This document shows positions 30,338 through 38,846 of a stretch of DNA of 64,000 nucleotides, piece after piece. This DNA is from Dehalococcoidia bacterium. Its GTDB lineage: Bacteria > Chloroflexota > Dehalococcoidia > Lucifugimonadales > SHYT01. Each line of letters opens with the position of its first letter. Position 1 is the first letter of the stretch. The position numbers and the translations under genes were made by a program. Under the pieces are notes generated by a model that had not been told where the DNA came from, searched no databases, and saw only the letters and a list, made by a program, of their open reading frames with translations. The stretch covers positions 148,393 to 212,392 of the forward strand of contig SHYA01000003.1 of assembly GCA_009693055.1 (NCBI GenBank), written 5' to 3'.

Positions 30338-31023
30338 CGTTTACTCCTCCTCTTTCCCTTGTTCTTCGTTGCCTTTGGCGCACGCTGCTTGGCCTTAGCC
30401 CCCAGGTCGCGCCACAAATACAGTGACGCCAGCGTCCGGTACGGCCTCCACCGCTCGCCACGCTCCCCCACCTCCGCCGGCAGCGGCATCTGCTTCAACT
30501 TATACGCTTGCTGGACCGCCTTGCGCAACGCCAGGTCGTCCACCGGCAGCACGTCCAGCCGCTGGAGTGTGAACATGAGAAAGATGTCCGCCGTCCACCG
30601 GCCGACGCCCTTCACCGAGATGAGTGCCTTCTCCAGCTCAGCGTCCGGCGCAGTGAGCAGGAGCTGCTCGTTCAACGTCCCGTCCGAGAACTTGGCGGCC
30701 AGGTCCTTCAGGTACCCGGCCTTTTGCCGCGAGACTCCGGCCCCTCGCAACTCCTCCTCCGTCGTCTTCAGCACGTCCCGCGGCGCTGGAAACAAGCGGT
30801 CTGGATACAGGGCCAGAAACCGGCGCGCAATCGCTTCCGCGGCCGGCGCCGCGAGCTGCTGATTGAAAATCGCCTCCACCAGCGCGCGGAACGGCTCACG
30901 CGGCTCTGGGAACGTCACGCGCCCCTGCTGTGCGATGATCTCCGCCAAGACCGGGTCCGCCCCGGCAAGCACCTTCGCTCCAGCCGCTAGCGTCCGTGCA
31001 GATGGCACGTCAACCCCCCTCAA
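30334..31023 (-). CDS. DNA-3-methyladenine glycosylase II-like (HhH-GPD)
   Basis: FRALVEAIFNQQLAAPAAEAIARRF...LISVKGVGRWTADIFLMFTL. Confidence 0.88.
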   Translation of the reverse strand: MRGVDVPSARTLAAGAKVLAGADPVLAEIIAQQGRVTFPEPREPFRALVEAIFNQQLAAPAAEAIARRFLALYPDRLFPAPRDVLKTTEEELRGAGVSRQKAGYLKDLAAKFSDGTLNEQLLLTAPDAELEKALISVKGVGRWTADIFLMFTLQRLDVLPVDDLALRKAVQQAYKLKQMPLPAEVGERGERWRPYRTLASLYLWRDLGAKAKQRAPKATKNKGKRRSKR

Positions 31024-31078
31024 CCCTGGCTATGGCGGGAGTGTACCACGCCTCGGTCCGGCAAACAGCCACCATTGT

Positions 31079-31131
31079 CCGGGGAGCCCGAGGGGACTCG
31101 TCCCCTCGGAAAAGAATACGAGGGCGGGTGG
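31079..31131 (+). repeat. Palindromic repeat copy 1 flanking the EVE gene
   Basis: CCGGGGAGCCCGAGGGGACTCGTCCCCTCGGA; stem CCGAGGGGAC/GTCCCCTCGG. Confidence 0.8.
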
Positions 31132-31203
31132 TGGCCCCACCCGCATGCCAGGCCGTGGCAAGAGTATGATGGCTCCGCCACCCAGTGCGTTAAAGGAGAC
31201 ACT

Positions 31204-31665
31204 GTGCCGCGCCGCTACTGGCTCTTCAAGTCGGAACCGAGCTCGTACTCGTTCGATGACCTGCTGCGCGACGGCATAGCCGAGTGGGACGGCGTGCGCA
31301 ACTTCCAGGCGCGCAACTCTCTTCGCGACGATGTCAAGCCAGGCGATTGGGTCCTTTTCTACCACAGTGGCGAGCAGCCCGCAGTGGTGGGCACCGCCGG
31401 CGTGGTGCGCGGCGGCTATCCGGACCACACCGCCTGGGACCCCAAGTCGGACCACCCGGACCTTAAGAGCACGCCGGACAACCCCCTGTGGTACATGGTG
31501 GACATTAAGGCGGAAAAACGCTTTGCCCGGCCTGTGACCCTTGAGGAGATGCGACACGTCCCCGCCCTGGCAAGCATGATGCTGCTCACGCGGCCCCGCC
31601 TCTCCGTCCAGCCCGTGACGAAGGCGGAGTGGGACACCATTGTAAGGCTGGGGAAACCTGTCTAA
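31204..31665 (+). CDS. EVE-domain protein
   Basis: RRYWLFKSEPSSYSFDDLLRDGIAEWDGVRNFQARNSLR..VKPGDWVLFYHSG..PAVVGTAGV. Confidence 0.88.
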   Translation: MPRRYWLFKSEPSSYSFDDLLRDGIAEWDGVRNFQARNSLRDDVKPGDWVLFYHSGEQPAVVGTAGVVRGGYPDHTAWDPKSDHPDLKSTPDNPLWYMVDIKAEKRFARPVTLEEMRHVPALASMMLLTRPRLSVQPVTKAEWDTIVRLGKPV

Positions 31666-31670
31666 CTTGC

Positions 31671-31722
31671 CCGGGGAGCCCGAGGGGACTCGTCCCCTCG
31701 GAGGAGTATGCGAGAGCGGGTG
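31671..31722 (+). repeat. Palindromic repeat copy 2 flanking the EVE gene
   Basis: First 32 nt identical to copy 1, same orientation; remainder diverged. Confidence 0.8.
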
Positions 31723-31903
31723 GACTCGCCACACTCGCACGCCTGAAACTGGCCCACTACCCGCAGCAAGCATTATGGATATTGTTTCGCTGACGGGTTA
31801 CACTGGCTCATCGTCGTCTATCCATCTACCTGGGCGCTCCGGTGCAAGGCCTCTCGTTTGGCTTCGTGGGCGGCGGAAGTTGAGCCCGGAAGGATGAGAC
31901 CAG

Positions 31904-33256
31904 GTGCTTCAACGACTGGTGCGTTTCGGCAGGAACGACCACCAAAAGCCGGCTCCAACCGCAGGAGGCGGCGTGGCCACAAAGCCACCCGTCACCAACG
32001 GCGCCCCACCTGCGCCCGCCGAGCCTCCCCGCGAGCAGCGTTCACGGTCGTCGTTCACCCTCTTTAGCGCCCTCCAGTACCGGAACTTCCGTTATCTGTG
32101 GTTGAGCAGCTTCTTTAACAGCGGCGCAGGGACCGTCCAACAGCTTGCCCTGAGCTGGCTCGTCTACGACCTGACCGGCTCCACGGTCATCTTGGGCCTC
32201 CTGGCCAGCGTTTCCATCATCCCGTTCTCCATCACCGCCCCTCTGGCAGGCGCCCTAGCGGATCGGATGGACCGCAGGCTCCTCCTGCTCCTGGCGTTCG
32301 GCTCGCTGGTCGTCGTGGCGACGCTGTTCACGGTGGACGTTCTCCTGGACACGGTAAAGGTGTGGCACATCTTCGTTTTCAGCTTCCTCGTCGGTGTAGG
32401 AGGCGGAGTTGCCAACACGGTGCGTCTGGCTCTTGTGCCAAGCCTCGTGCCGCGCTCGGACCTCCTCAACGCTACGGCGCTCTCGTACGCCTCCTTGACC
32501 GCAACCCAATCGTTCAGCCCCAGCCTCGGCGGCCTGCTCATAGACGTGATCGGCATGGCCGGCAACTTCTTCGCCCAGATAGGCTGCTACGTTGCCTCCT
32601 GGTTCGCTGCCTTTCGCATCAAGCTGCCTCAAGCCGCGCCCGCCCAGGCCACCCGCGAGCCTTTCAGAAAATCCATGCTTGAGGGGTTCCGTTACCTGCT
32701 GGTCAACCGGCCCGTCCTTTCCCTTATCCTCCTTGCACTCGTTCCCATGCTGTTCGTTTTCCCCGCACAGACCCTGTTGCCCGTCTTTGCCAAAGACGTT
32801 TTTGACATGGGGGCGACGGGCTTCGGCACGCTGATGACCGCGGTGGGCGTTGGCTCCCTTATCGGCACCCTGTGGATTGGAAGCTTCAAGAGCACCCAGC
32901 GCAAGGCGCCTCTCCTGTACTCGGTCCTGACAATCGCAATCGCCATGTCCGTCATCTTCGCCTGGACGCGATGGTTGCCTGCGGTCTTCTTCGTCTTGTG
33001 CGTTCAAGGCGCCATGCAGATGGCCTACATCTCCCTGAACAACGCCACCATCCAGCTCATGGTCCCTGACAAAACGCGGGGGCGTGTGATGGCGGTCTAC
33101 ATGCTCGGCACGGCCGCGATGCCGTTGGGAAGCTTCGTGCTCGGTACGATCGCCTCCGCGGTGGGACCGTCGTGGGCTCTTACGATCTTCGGTTGCACCG
33201 GGATCGCCTTCGTCGGTACCGCCTATATCGCCCTGTCCGAGGTTCGCAAGCTGTAG
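31904..33256 (+). CDS. MFS transporter (EntS/MFS_3-like)
   Basis: FSALQYRNFRYLWLSSFFNSGAGTVQQLALSWLVYDLTGS...GALADRMDRR; ~12 TM pattern. Confidence 0.9.
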   Translation: MLQRLVRFGRNDHQKPAPTAGGGVATKPPVTNGAPPAPAEPPREQRSRSSFTLFSALQYRNFRYLWLSSFFNSGAGTVQQLALSWLVYDLTGSTVILGLLASVSIIPFSITAPLAGALADRMDRRLLLLLAFGSLVVVATLFTVDVLLDTVKVWHIFVFSFLVGVGGGVANTVRLALVPSLVPRSDLLNATALSYASLTATQSFSPSLGGLLIDVIGMAGNFFAQIGCYVASWFAAFRIKLPQAAPAQATREPFRKSMLEGFRYLLVNRPVLSLILLALVPMLFVFPAQTLLPVFAKDVFDMGATGFGTLMTAVGVGSLIGTLWIGSFKSTQRKAPLLYSVLTIAIAMSVIFAWTRWLPAVFFVLCVQGAMQMAYISLNNATIQLMVPDKTRGRVMAVYMLGTAAMPLGSFVLGTIASAVGPSWALTIFGCTGIAFVGTAYIALSEVRKL

Positions 33257-33320
33257 CCCTTGCTGATGGATGCGCTTTTCTGCCAACCCACTGCGTTCGA
33301 CGATACAGAAAGGAGTCGCC

Positions 33321-33740
33321 ATACCAAGCCAAAAGGTCAAAGGCACCGGCGCCAAGGAGAACCCCTGGGTCTTGAAAACGCCTCCCGGTACTTCAGGGTT
33401 CACTGCCTACCGTGATGAGACGTCCAAGCCGCCGTCCATCGTGTGCACGGTGGGCACGACGGTGCTGAGCTACGACCCGCGCACGGTCAAGGACCTGCAC
33501 GCCGTGCTCAAGGCGCACAAAGACTGGATGCTCTTGGGCAGCGCGGACGAGCAGAAGCCAGCGGCCGAGGGAACGGTGGAAGCGTGGGCACGCTCTCCCA
33601 AGAATCCGATGGGAGGCTAGTACGGACTGAAGAAGGGGCTCCGCGGCCGATTCGGCATGTACATGCCGCCGATCATGGAGGCACTTGGCCTTGCAGAGGT
33701 GGAGCACAACCCGCGCAACAACCGCATGCGGGCGGTGTAA
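33321..33740 (+). pseudogene. DUF6855-like gene with in-frame TAG and probable ATG->ATA start loss
   Basis: PSQKVKGTGAKENPWVLKTPPGTSGFTAYRDE...HKDWMLLGSADEQKPAAEGTVEAWARSPKNPMGG[TAG]YGLKKGLRGRFGMYMPPIMEALGLAEVEHNPRNNRMRAV; AAAGGAG sits 6 nt before ATA at 33321. Confidence 0.75.
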
Positions 33741-33794
33741 GGGGTGACGGGATTCGCAAACTGTAGCCCTCAGTCCGCACCGTCCAGCCGCCGC

Positions 33795-33869
33795 CGCACC
33801 GTCCAGCCCGTCACCAAGACGGAATGGGACCCGATCCTGAAGTTGGGACGAAAGACCCAGAAGGCTTAG
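33795..33869 (+). pseudogene. C-terminal fragment of a second EVE-domain gene
   Basis: RTVQPVTKTEWDPILKLGRKTQKA* versus SVQPVTKAEWDTIVRLGKPV* of the intact EVE gene. Confidence 0.7.
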
Positions 33870-33882
33870 CCAGGCGACCGCT

Positions 33883-34020
33883 ATGACCGAATACCCTCTC
33901 TACGTTGAGTCCGGCCCGCGCAGGCGCAAGACCATGGTCCACGTGCTGGACCTGCTGGGGTGCATGGTACAGGAGCCGACCACGGAAGAGGCGCTGGAGG
34001 CCGCTCCGGATGCCGTCAGG
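33883..34020 (+). pseudogene. N-terminal fragment of a HicB-like small protein
   Basis: MTEYPLYVESGPRRRKTMVHVLDLLGCMVQEPTTEEALEAAPDAVRF, then loss of coherent sequence. Confidence 0.5.
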
Positions 34021-34157
34021 TTCACCCGTCGGAAGTGCTCGGAGCGAGTACCGACAAGCCCAAGAGTCCAGGCGCCAGCGCCGGCCGGGCCGACGGTCTC
34101 AACCCGCATGGGTTCATCAAAGATGGGGCCGGTTACGATCTGGCCGTTGCTCAGCAA
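34014..34157 (-). pseudogene. Fragment of another protein, possibly the N-terminal region of an SNF2/DUF3883-type helicase
   Basis: MLSNGQIVTGPIFDEPMRVETVGPAGAGAWTLGLVGTRSEHFRRVNLT on the minus strand; family assignment from memory only. Confidence 0.3.
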
Positions 34158-34305
34158 TGCATCCCCCCCCCCCGCGCCCGTGGATGGCCTTGTCGGAGAC
34201 TAGCAGGCTATCGCCTTCGACCACACCAAGCCGATTGTCGACTGCAGTGGAAGTTGGATCAGGTTGGGAGAGTCACCGTGACACAGAACGGGATCCCAGC
34301 TTTAC

Positions 34306-35499
34306 TCACCACTGGACGAACATCGGCATGACCACGTGCGTGTACGTGTCGCCGGCGCCGTCCTTGGGCGGCGAGGCCGGGCGGAACACACCCGGGCTGG
34401 ACGGGTTCGTCACGTCCAGGTACACCTCGTCCCCCCCCAGCACCTGCAGCACTTCGGCCAGATAGCGGCTGCTGAAGGCGATCTTTGCCTCCGGCCCCTC
34501 AATGCGAGCGTCCAGCTCGCTCGTCGTCTCGCCCAACTCCTCGGCGCGCGCCACCGTCCGCACCACGCCCGGCGAGCCAGGAATCAGGTGCACCCGCACC
34601 AGCCCGCCGCCGTCCCGTGCGAAAATGGAGGCCGTCCGCACGTTCCGCAGAAACCCCGCCACGTTCACCGTCGCCCGCGTCTGCTTCGCCTCCGGGATGA
34701 GCTGCTTGTAGTTAGGGAACGTCCCTTGGATGAGCTGCGAGACCAGCTCCACCTGGCCCGCCGCGCCCGCGGGCCCCAGGCGGAACAACACCTGGTTTTT
34801 ATTGGGCGCAACCACCATCTCCACAACGTCCCCGCCCTTGCCCGCCTCCGGCAGCAGGCGGCTCACCTCAGCAAGCGTCTTGGCGGGCAGGATGAACTCC
34901 ACCTTGCCCGCGCCGGACGAAGCGACCGGCTCCTTCAAGCGGCCCGAGCGCACCGCGAGGCGGAACCCGTCCGCCGCCGCGAGGGTAAACTGCTCCCCCT
35001 CCAGCTCCACCTTCACGCCCGTCAGCACCGGCCTGGAGTCCTCCGTTGCCGCCGCCATCGCCACCTGCGCGATGCTGGAGCGCAGCACCTGCGGGTCAAA
35101 CTTCACCACTGTCGCGCCTTCCGCCGCCACCAGCGGGATGGGCGGGAATTCCTCCGCATCCGTCCCGTTGATGCGCGTCTGCACCCGCGCGCACTGCACC
35201 TGGAGCACGCGGGAGCGGCCGCCTTCCGGCACCTCCACATCCACCCGCTCCGCGGGCAGCGAGCCGACAAAGTCGGTCAGCAGCCGCGCCGGCACCGTCA
35301 ACGCGCCCGCTTCCTCCACCTGCGCGCCGATCCACACGCTGATCGCGATCTCCAAGTTGGTGGCGGAGAGCCGCACCCCACCCTGGTCCGTCTTCAGCAG
35401 CACATTCTGCGTGATGGGCAGCGTGCTCCGCACCGCGACGGCCCGCCCAACGATGCCAAGTCCACGGTTCAGGTTCTCTTGCAGACACGAAAGCTTCAT
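34306..35499 (-). CDS. dnaN: DNA polymerase III beta subunit (sliding clamp)
   Basis: MKLSCLQENLNRGLGIVGRAVAVRSTLPITQNVLLKTD...RPVLTGVKVELEGEQFTLAAADGFRLAV...VVMPMFVQW. Confidence 0.95.
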   Translation of the reverse strand: MKLSCLQENLNRGLGIVGRAVAVRSTLPITQNVLLKTDQGGVRLSATNLEIAISVWIGAQVEEAGALTVPARLLTDFVGSLPAERVDVEVPEGGRSRVLQVQCARVQTRINGTDAEEFPPIPLVAAEGATVVKFDPQVLRSSIAQVAMAAATEDSRPVLTGVKVELEGEQFTLAAADGFRLAVRSGRLKEPVASSGAGKVEFILPAKTLAEVSRLLPEAGKGGDVVEMVVAPNKNQVLFRLGPAGAAGQVELVSQLIQGTFPNYKQLIPEAKQTRATVNVAGFLRNVRTASIFARDGGGLVRVHLIPGSPGVVRTVARAEELGETTSELDARIEGPEAKIAFSSRYLAEVLQVLGGDEVYLDVTNPSSPGVFRPASPPKDGAGDTYTHVVMPMFVQW

Positions 35500-35821
35500 A
35501 ACACTCGCTCCTTGTGGCCCGCCTGGTCCCGGCGTGTCGGGTGATGGGGCCGCACCAGTATAGAAAGGCCCCCTTGGGCCGTCAACGGCAATCCGTACGC
35601 CCCCACGGTCTTTCAGTTGTCATTCTGAACCCGTTCACTGCGTTCAGGGTAAACTCCGCGAGGAATCTCCTTGCGCGTCTCTCGGCTATGGACATGCCCG
35701 CTTCAGCTAGCGGACTATGCCCTTGGACAGCCACCCGCGAAAGCGCCACGTGCGCCCGCCGCCACACGACTATAATAAGCCCATCTCATCACCCAGGTGG
35801 TAAGCCGCGAGGAAGGCAGCG

Positions 35822-36595
35822 ATGGACAGAGACCGGCTCCGCGCACTCCTCCAGCGCGTCCAGCACGGGGCGACTTCACCCGACGACGCGCTCCGCGAGC
35901 TGGCGCGCCTGCCGTTTGAAGACCTGGGCTTCGCCCGCGTAGACCATCACCGCGCGCTCCGCAAGGGCTTCCCGGAGGTGGTGTTCGGCCTGGGCAAGAC
36001 GCCCCAGCAGACCGCAGCCATCACCCAGCGGCTCGCCGAGCAACACGACCGGGTGCTGGTCACCCGCGCGAGCCCGGAGGCGTTCGCCGCAGTCAAGCAA
36101 TTGGTGCCCGATGCAACCTACCGCGCCGATGCGAAGGCGATTGTGGTGGACCGCCGCACCGCCGATCCGCCCGCAGGTCAGGTGGCGGTGCTCTGCGCCG
36201 GCACCGCGGACCTCCCGGTAGCCGAAGAGGCGGCGCTCACCGCCCAGCTCATGGACTGCCAGGTCCAGCGCCTGTATGACGTCGGCGTCGCCGGCCTCCA
36301 CCGGCTCCTCGGCCACATCCCCGCGCTTCAGCAAGCGCGCGCCATCGTGGTAGTGGCCGGGATGGAGGGCGCCCTGCCCAGCGTGGTCGCGGGCCTCGTC
36401 GCCGCGCCCGTCATCGCCGTCCCCACCAGCGTTGGCTACGGCGCCAGCTTTCAGGGGCTCGCCGCCCTTCTGGCGATGCTCACCAGCTGCTCGCCGGGCG
36501 TCGCCGTCGTGAACATTGACAACGGTTTCGGCGCTGGCTACCTGGCGGGCGTCATCGCTCAAGGCGCCGGGCAGGAGGGCTCCGCCCGGCCTTAG
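35822..36595 (+). CDS. larB: LarB (nickel-pincer cofactor biosynthesis)
   Basis: LPFEDLGFARVDHHRALRKGFPEVVFGLGKTP...VLCAGTADLPVAEEAALTA...VGVAGLHRLL...PTSVGYGASFQGLAALLAML. Confidence 0.93.
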   Translation: MDRDRLRALLQRVQHGATSPDDALRELARLPFEDLGFARVDHHRALRKGFPEVVFGLGKTPQQTAAITQRLAEQHDRVLVTRASPEAFAAVKQLVPDATYRADAKAIVVDRRTADPPAGQVAVLCAGTADLPVAEEAALTAQLMDCQVQRLYDVGVAGLHRLLGHIPALQQARAIVVVAGMEGALPSVVAGLVAAPVIAVPTSVGYGASFQGLAALLAMLTSCSPGVAVVNIDNGFGAGYLAGVIAQGAGQEGSARP

Positions 36596-36711
36596 CCCGT
36601 ACAAAGGTCATTCGCGGGGTATGGGCGCGCCCCTTTCGCCCAAGAGAGGCGTGCCGGCGGCAGTCCGGAGCTTAGGGTAGCCTGTGGCAGGTCTCTCCCG
36701 CCCGCAACCAA

Positions 36712-36743
36712 AAAGAAAGGGCCGCTCAAGCGGCCCTTTCTTT
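36712..36743. terminator. Bidirectional rho-independent terminator between convergent larB and the cupredoxin gene
   Basis: AAAGAAAGGGCCGC-TCAA-GCGGCCCTTTCTTT, perfect 14 bp stem. Confidence 0.85.
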
Positions 36744-36761
36744 ACCCTGTGACAGGTCTGC

Positions 36762-37241
36762 TTACTTGACGACGATCTGGGCCACCATGCCCAGCGACTG
36801 GTGCGGCAGGCACACCAACTGGAACGTTCCTGCCTTGGTCGGGGTCACCGCTACGGTGGCGTCAACCCCGCCGGGCATGATCTGGTCAATGCCCAGGTCC
36901 TTGGCTGTGAACGTGTGGAACTCCTTACCCGCCTTGAGCTTGAGCGTGTAGGTGGTCCCCACAGTCAGCTCAATCGTCTTGGGGTCAAACGCGTAGTTGG
37001 GGCCGTCCACCATCTTCACCGTGATGTCGGTCATCATGGCGGCATGAGCTGGAGCAGGAGCAGGAGCTGGCACCGGTGCCGGAGCTGGCGCAGGGGCCAG
37101 GGCGGGAGCCGGCGCTGGGGCTGCGGCTGGTCGTGGCGCGGGAGGCGGAACCGCCCCCTCCTCCTCGTCATCGCCGCACGCAACGGCAACAAGGGCCAGG
37201 GCTGACGCAAGAGCACCCACAAGGACAAACTTGAGCTTCAT
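36762..37241 (-). CDS. Cupredoxin (plastocyanin/azurin-like) lipoprotein with (Ala-Pro)n linker
   Basis: Lipobox LVAVACGDD; PAPAPAPA linker; type-1 Cu ligands EFHTF and CLPHQSLGM (C-x2-H-x4-M). Confidence 0.87.
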   Translation of the reverse strand: MKLKFVLVGALASALALVAVACGDDEEEGAVPPPAPRPAAAPAPAPALAPAPAPAPVPAPAPAPAHAAMMTDITVKMVDGPNYAFDPKTIELTVGTTYTLKLKAGKEFHTFTAKDLGIDQIMPGGVDATVAVTPTKAGTFQLVCLPHQSLGMVAQIVVK

Positions 37242-37491
37242 GCACGCCTCCTCTCAGGCAGTAATGAGGGCTCCGGGCGGGGCCCTCGTTCCAATTGTAA
37301 CGGCGTTGTAACCGTCCGTGCGAAGTATATCGCAAGCGCGCGACGATTTCCATAGGTGCCTGGGCATTTACACCGGCGTGACCTCAACCCATCCCCCCTC
37401 CATGTAATGGAGAGGGGATAAGACAAGCCTGGTCACCACAGCGCATAGGCTCTTAACAACAAGCTGGCACCGGGCGCTACAAAAAGAAGAA

Positions 37492-37526
37492 GTCCTTCCT
37501 GCGGCTCCCCTCTCCGCAGGAAGGAC
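37492..37526 (-). terminator. Rho-independent terminator of the downstream HTH gene
   Basis: GTCCTTCCTGCGG...CCGCAGGAAGGAC 13 bp stem, then TTCTTCTTTTT on the minus strand. Confidence 0.75.
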
Positions 37527-37549
37527 CTCTCGATCCCTAGGCCAGATGC

Positions 37550-37777
37550 TTAGCGGCTGACCCGCTTCACCTCAAGTGTTTCGCCCGGAGCCAGGGCGAC
37601 GCGCCGAACATTGATCCCGAGCTTCAGGAGCCAGTACCCAAGCGTCGCCTTGCTGACGCCCAGGCGCGTCGCCGTATCCGACAGTCCGTACTCGTTCACC
37701 ATCTCCGGGAGCAACCGCTCCAGCGTCCGGCCGTGCTTCTCCTCGACCTCGTGCATCAACCGTGTCTTGCGCGCCAT
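37550..37777 (-). CDS. Small helix-turn-helix protein
   Basis: LERLLPEMVNEYGLSDTATRLGVSKATLGYWLLKLGI. Confidence 0.6.
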   Translation of the reverse strand: MARKTRLMHEVEEKHGRTLERLLPEMVNEYGLSDTATRLGVSKATLGYWLLKLGINVRRVALAPGETLEVKRVSR

Positions 37778-38099
37778 CGTCTACCTCCGTTACGCTACCC
37801 CGATTGGTATTCGCTCTACCACCCCCAGGGGGGTCAACCGACCCCTCCCCCATGGGTCTTAAGGAAGAGGCTAGCATGATGTTGAGAACTTGTCAAGAGA
37901 TAATCTTAGCATTTGCTTGAGAAAGTGTTATGTTTGGACAGTGTGACGTCTCCGTGTCGCCCACGCACCAGCGCCTGCCGCGACCAGTCCTCGTTCGTTG
38001 GTGAACTTGACTCCCGGGCTGCTGGCACGCACGCTTTCCCCATTCCGCTTGTCCCGGAGAGAAGATGATGGCGCTAGCAGCCACCCGCCGCGATAGACT

Positions 38100-38753
38100 G
38101 TGCCGACCGGATTAGAGCACCATCTCCTGGACTGGATCCGGCAGGTGTACGACGCGCTCGGCTGGGGCGGCGTGGTGCTCCTGATGGCGATTGAGAGCGC
38201 CCTCGTCCCACTCCCCAGCGAGCTGGTCATGCCCCTCAGCGGCTGGCTGCTCGTCCAGGCGGAAGGGCACGGCGCCGGCTACGTGTTCCTGGCCGCCCTG
38301 TACGGCGCGCTTGGCAACTTGCTAGGCTCCCTGGTGGCCTACGCGGTTGGAGCGTTGGGAGGCCGGCCGCTGCTGGAACGGTACGGCCGCTACGTGCTCC
38401 TCTCCCATCACGACCTGGAGCGCGCGGACCGCTGGTTCGCCCAGCGCGGCGAGCTCATCGTCTTCGCCTCGCGCCTGCTGCCGATAGCCCGCACCTTCAT
38501 CAGCCTGCCCGCGGGCGTCGCGCGGATGAACCTGCTCCGCTTCTCGGTTTACACGTTCGCGGGCGCCTATGTCTGGAGCCTCGGCCTGGCCTACGGCGGC
38601 TACGAGCTCGGCGAAAACTGGGAGTCCCTGCGCAGCGCCATGCGCCCCTTTGACATCCCCATCGCGGTAGTGCTGGTCGCGCTGGTCGCCTATTTTATCT
38701 GGCGACGCCTGCGCCGCTTCCGGAGAGACCAGGGCGTCACGCCCAAGCCCTAA
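38100..38753 (+). CDS. DedA-family membrane protein
   Basis: AIESALVPLPSELVMPLSGWL...GALGNLLGSLVAYAVGALGGRPLLERYGRY...FASRLLPIARTFISLPAGVARM. Start codon uncertain. Confidence 0.9.
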   Translation: MPTGLEHHLLDWIRQVYDALGWGGVVLLMAIESALVPLPSELVMPLSGWLLVQAEGHGAGYVFLAALYGALGNLLGSLVAYAVGALGGRPLLERYGRYVLLSHHDLERADRWFAQRGELIVFASRLLPIARTFISLPAGVARMNLLRFSVYTFAGAYVWSLGLAYGGYELGENWESLRSAMRPFDIPIAVVLVALVAYFIWRRLRRFRRDQGVTPKP

Positions 38754-38846
38754 GCGCCACCCCCGCGGGCCTGCCCGCTCTGCGCTGGATTGGACACCAC
38801 GTGCAGCCTTGCCTATAATGCCCGTGACTCTGGAGGGAACGCACAC

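Noticed and set aside
33618-33620. TAG as pyrrolysine/recoded codon
   Set aside because: Start codon is also apparently lost and neighbours are decayed fragments, so pseudogenisation is far more likely.
34160-34185. Run of about ten C residues as a phase-variation tract
   Set aside because: Lies in decayed fragment DNA with no intact ORF or promoter context, and may be an assembly artefact.
37030-37140. Short tandem GC-rich repeats that could be mistaken for a CRISPR or minisatellite
   Set aside because: They encode the (Ala-Pro)n linker of the cupredoxin; no spacer/repeat architecture.
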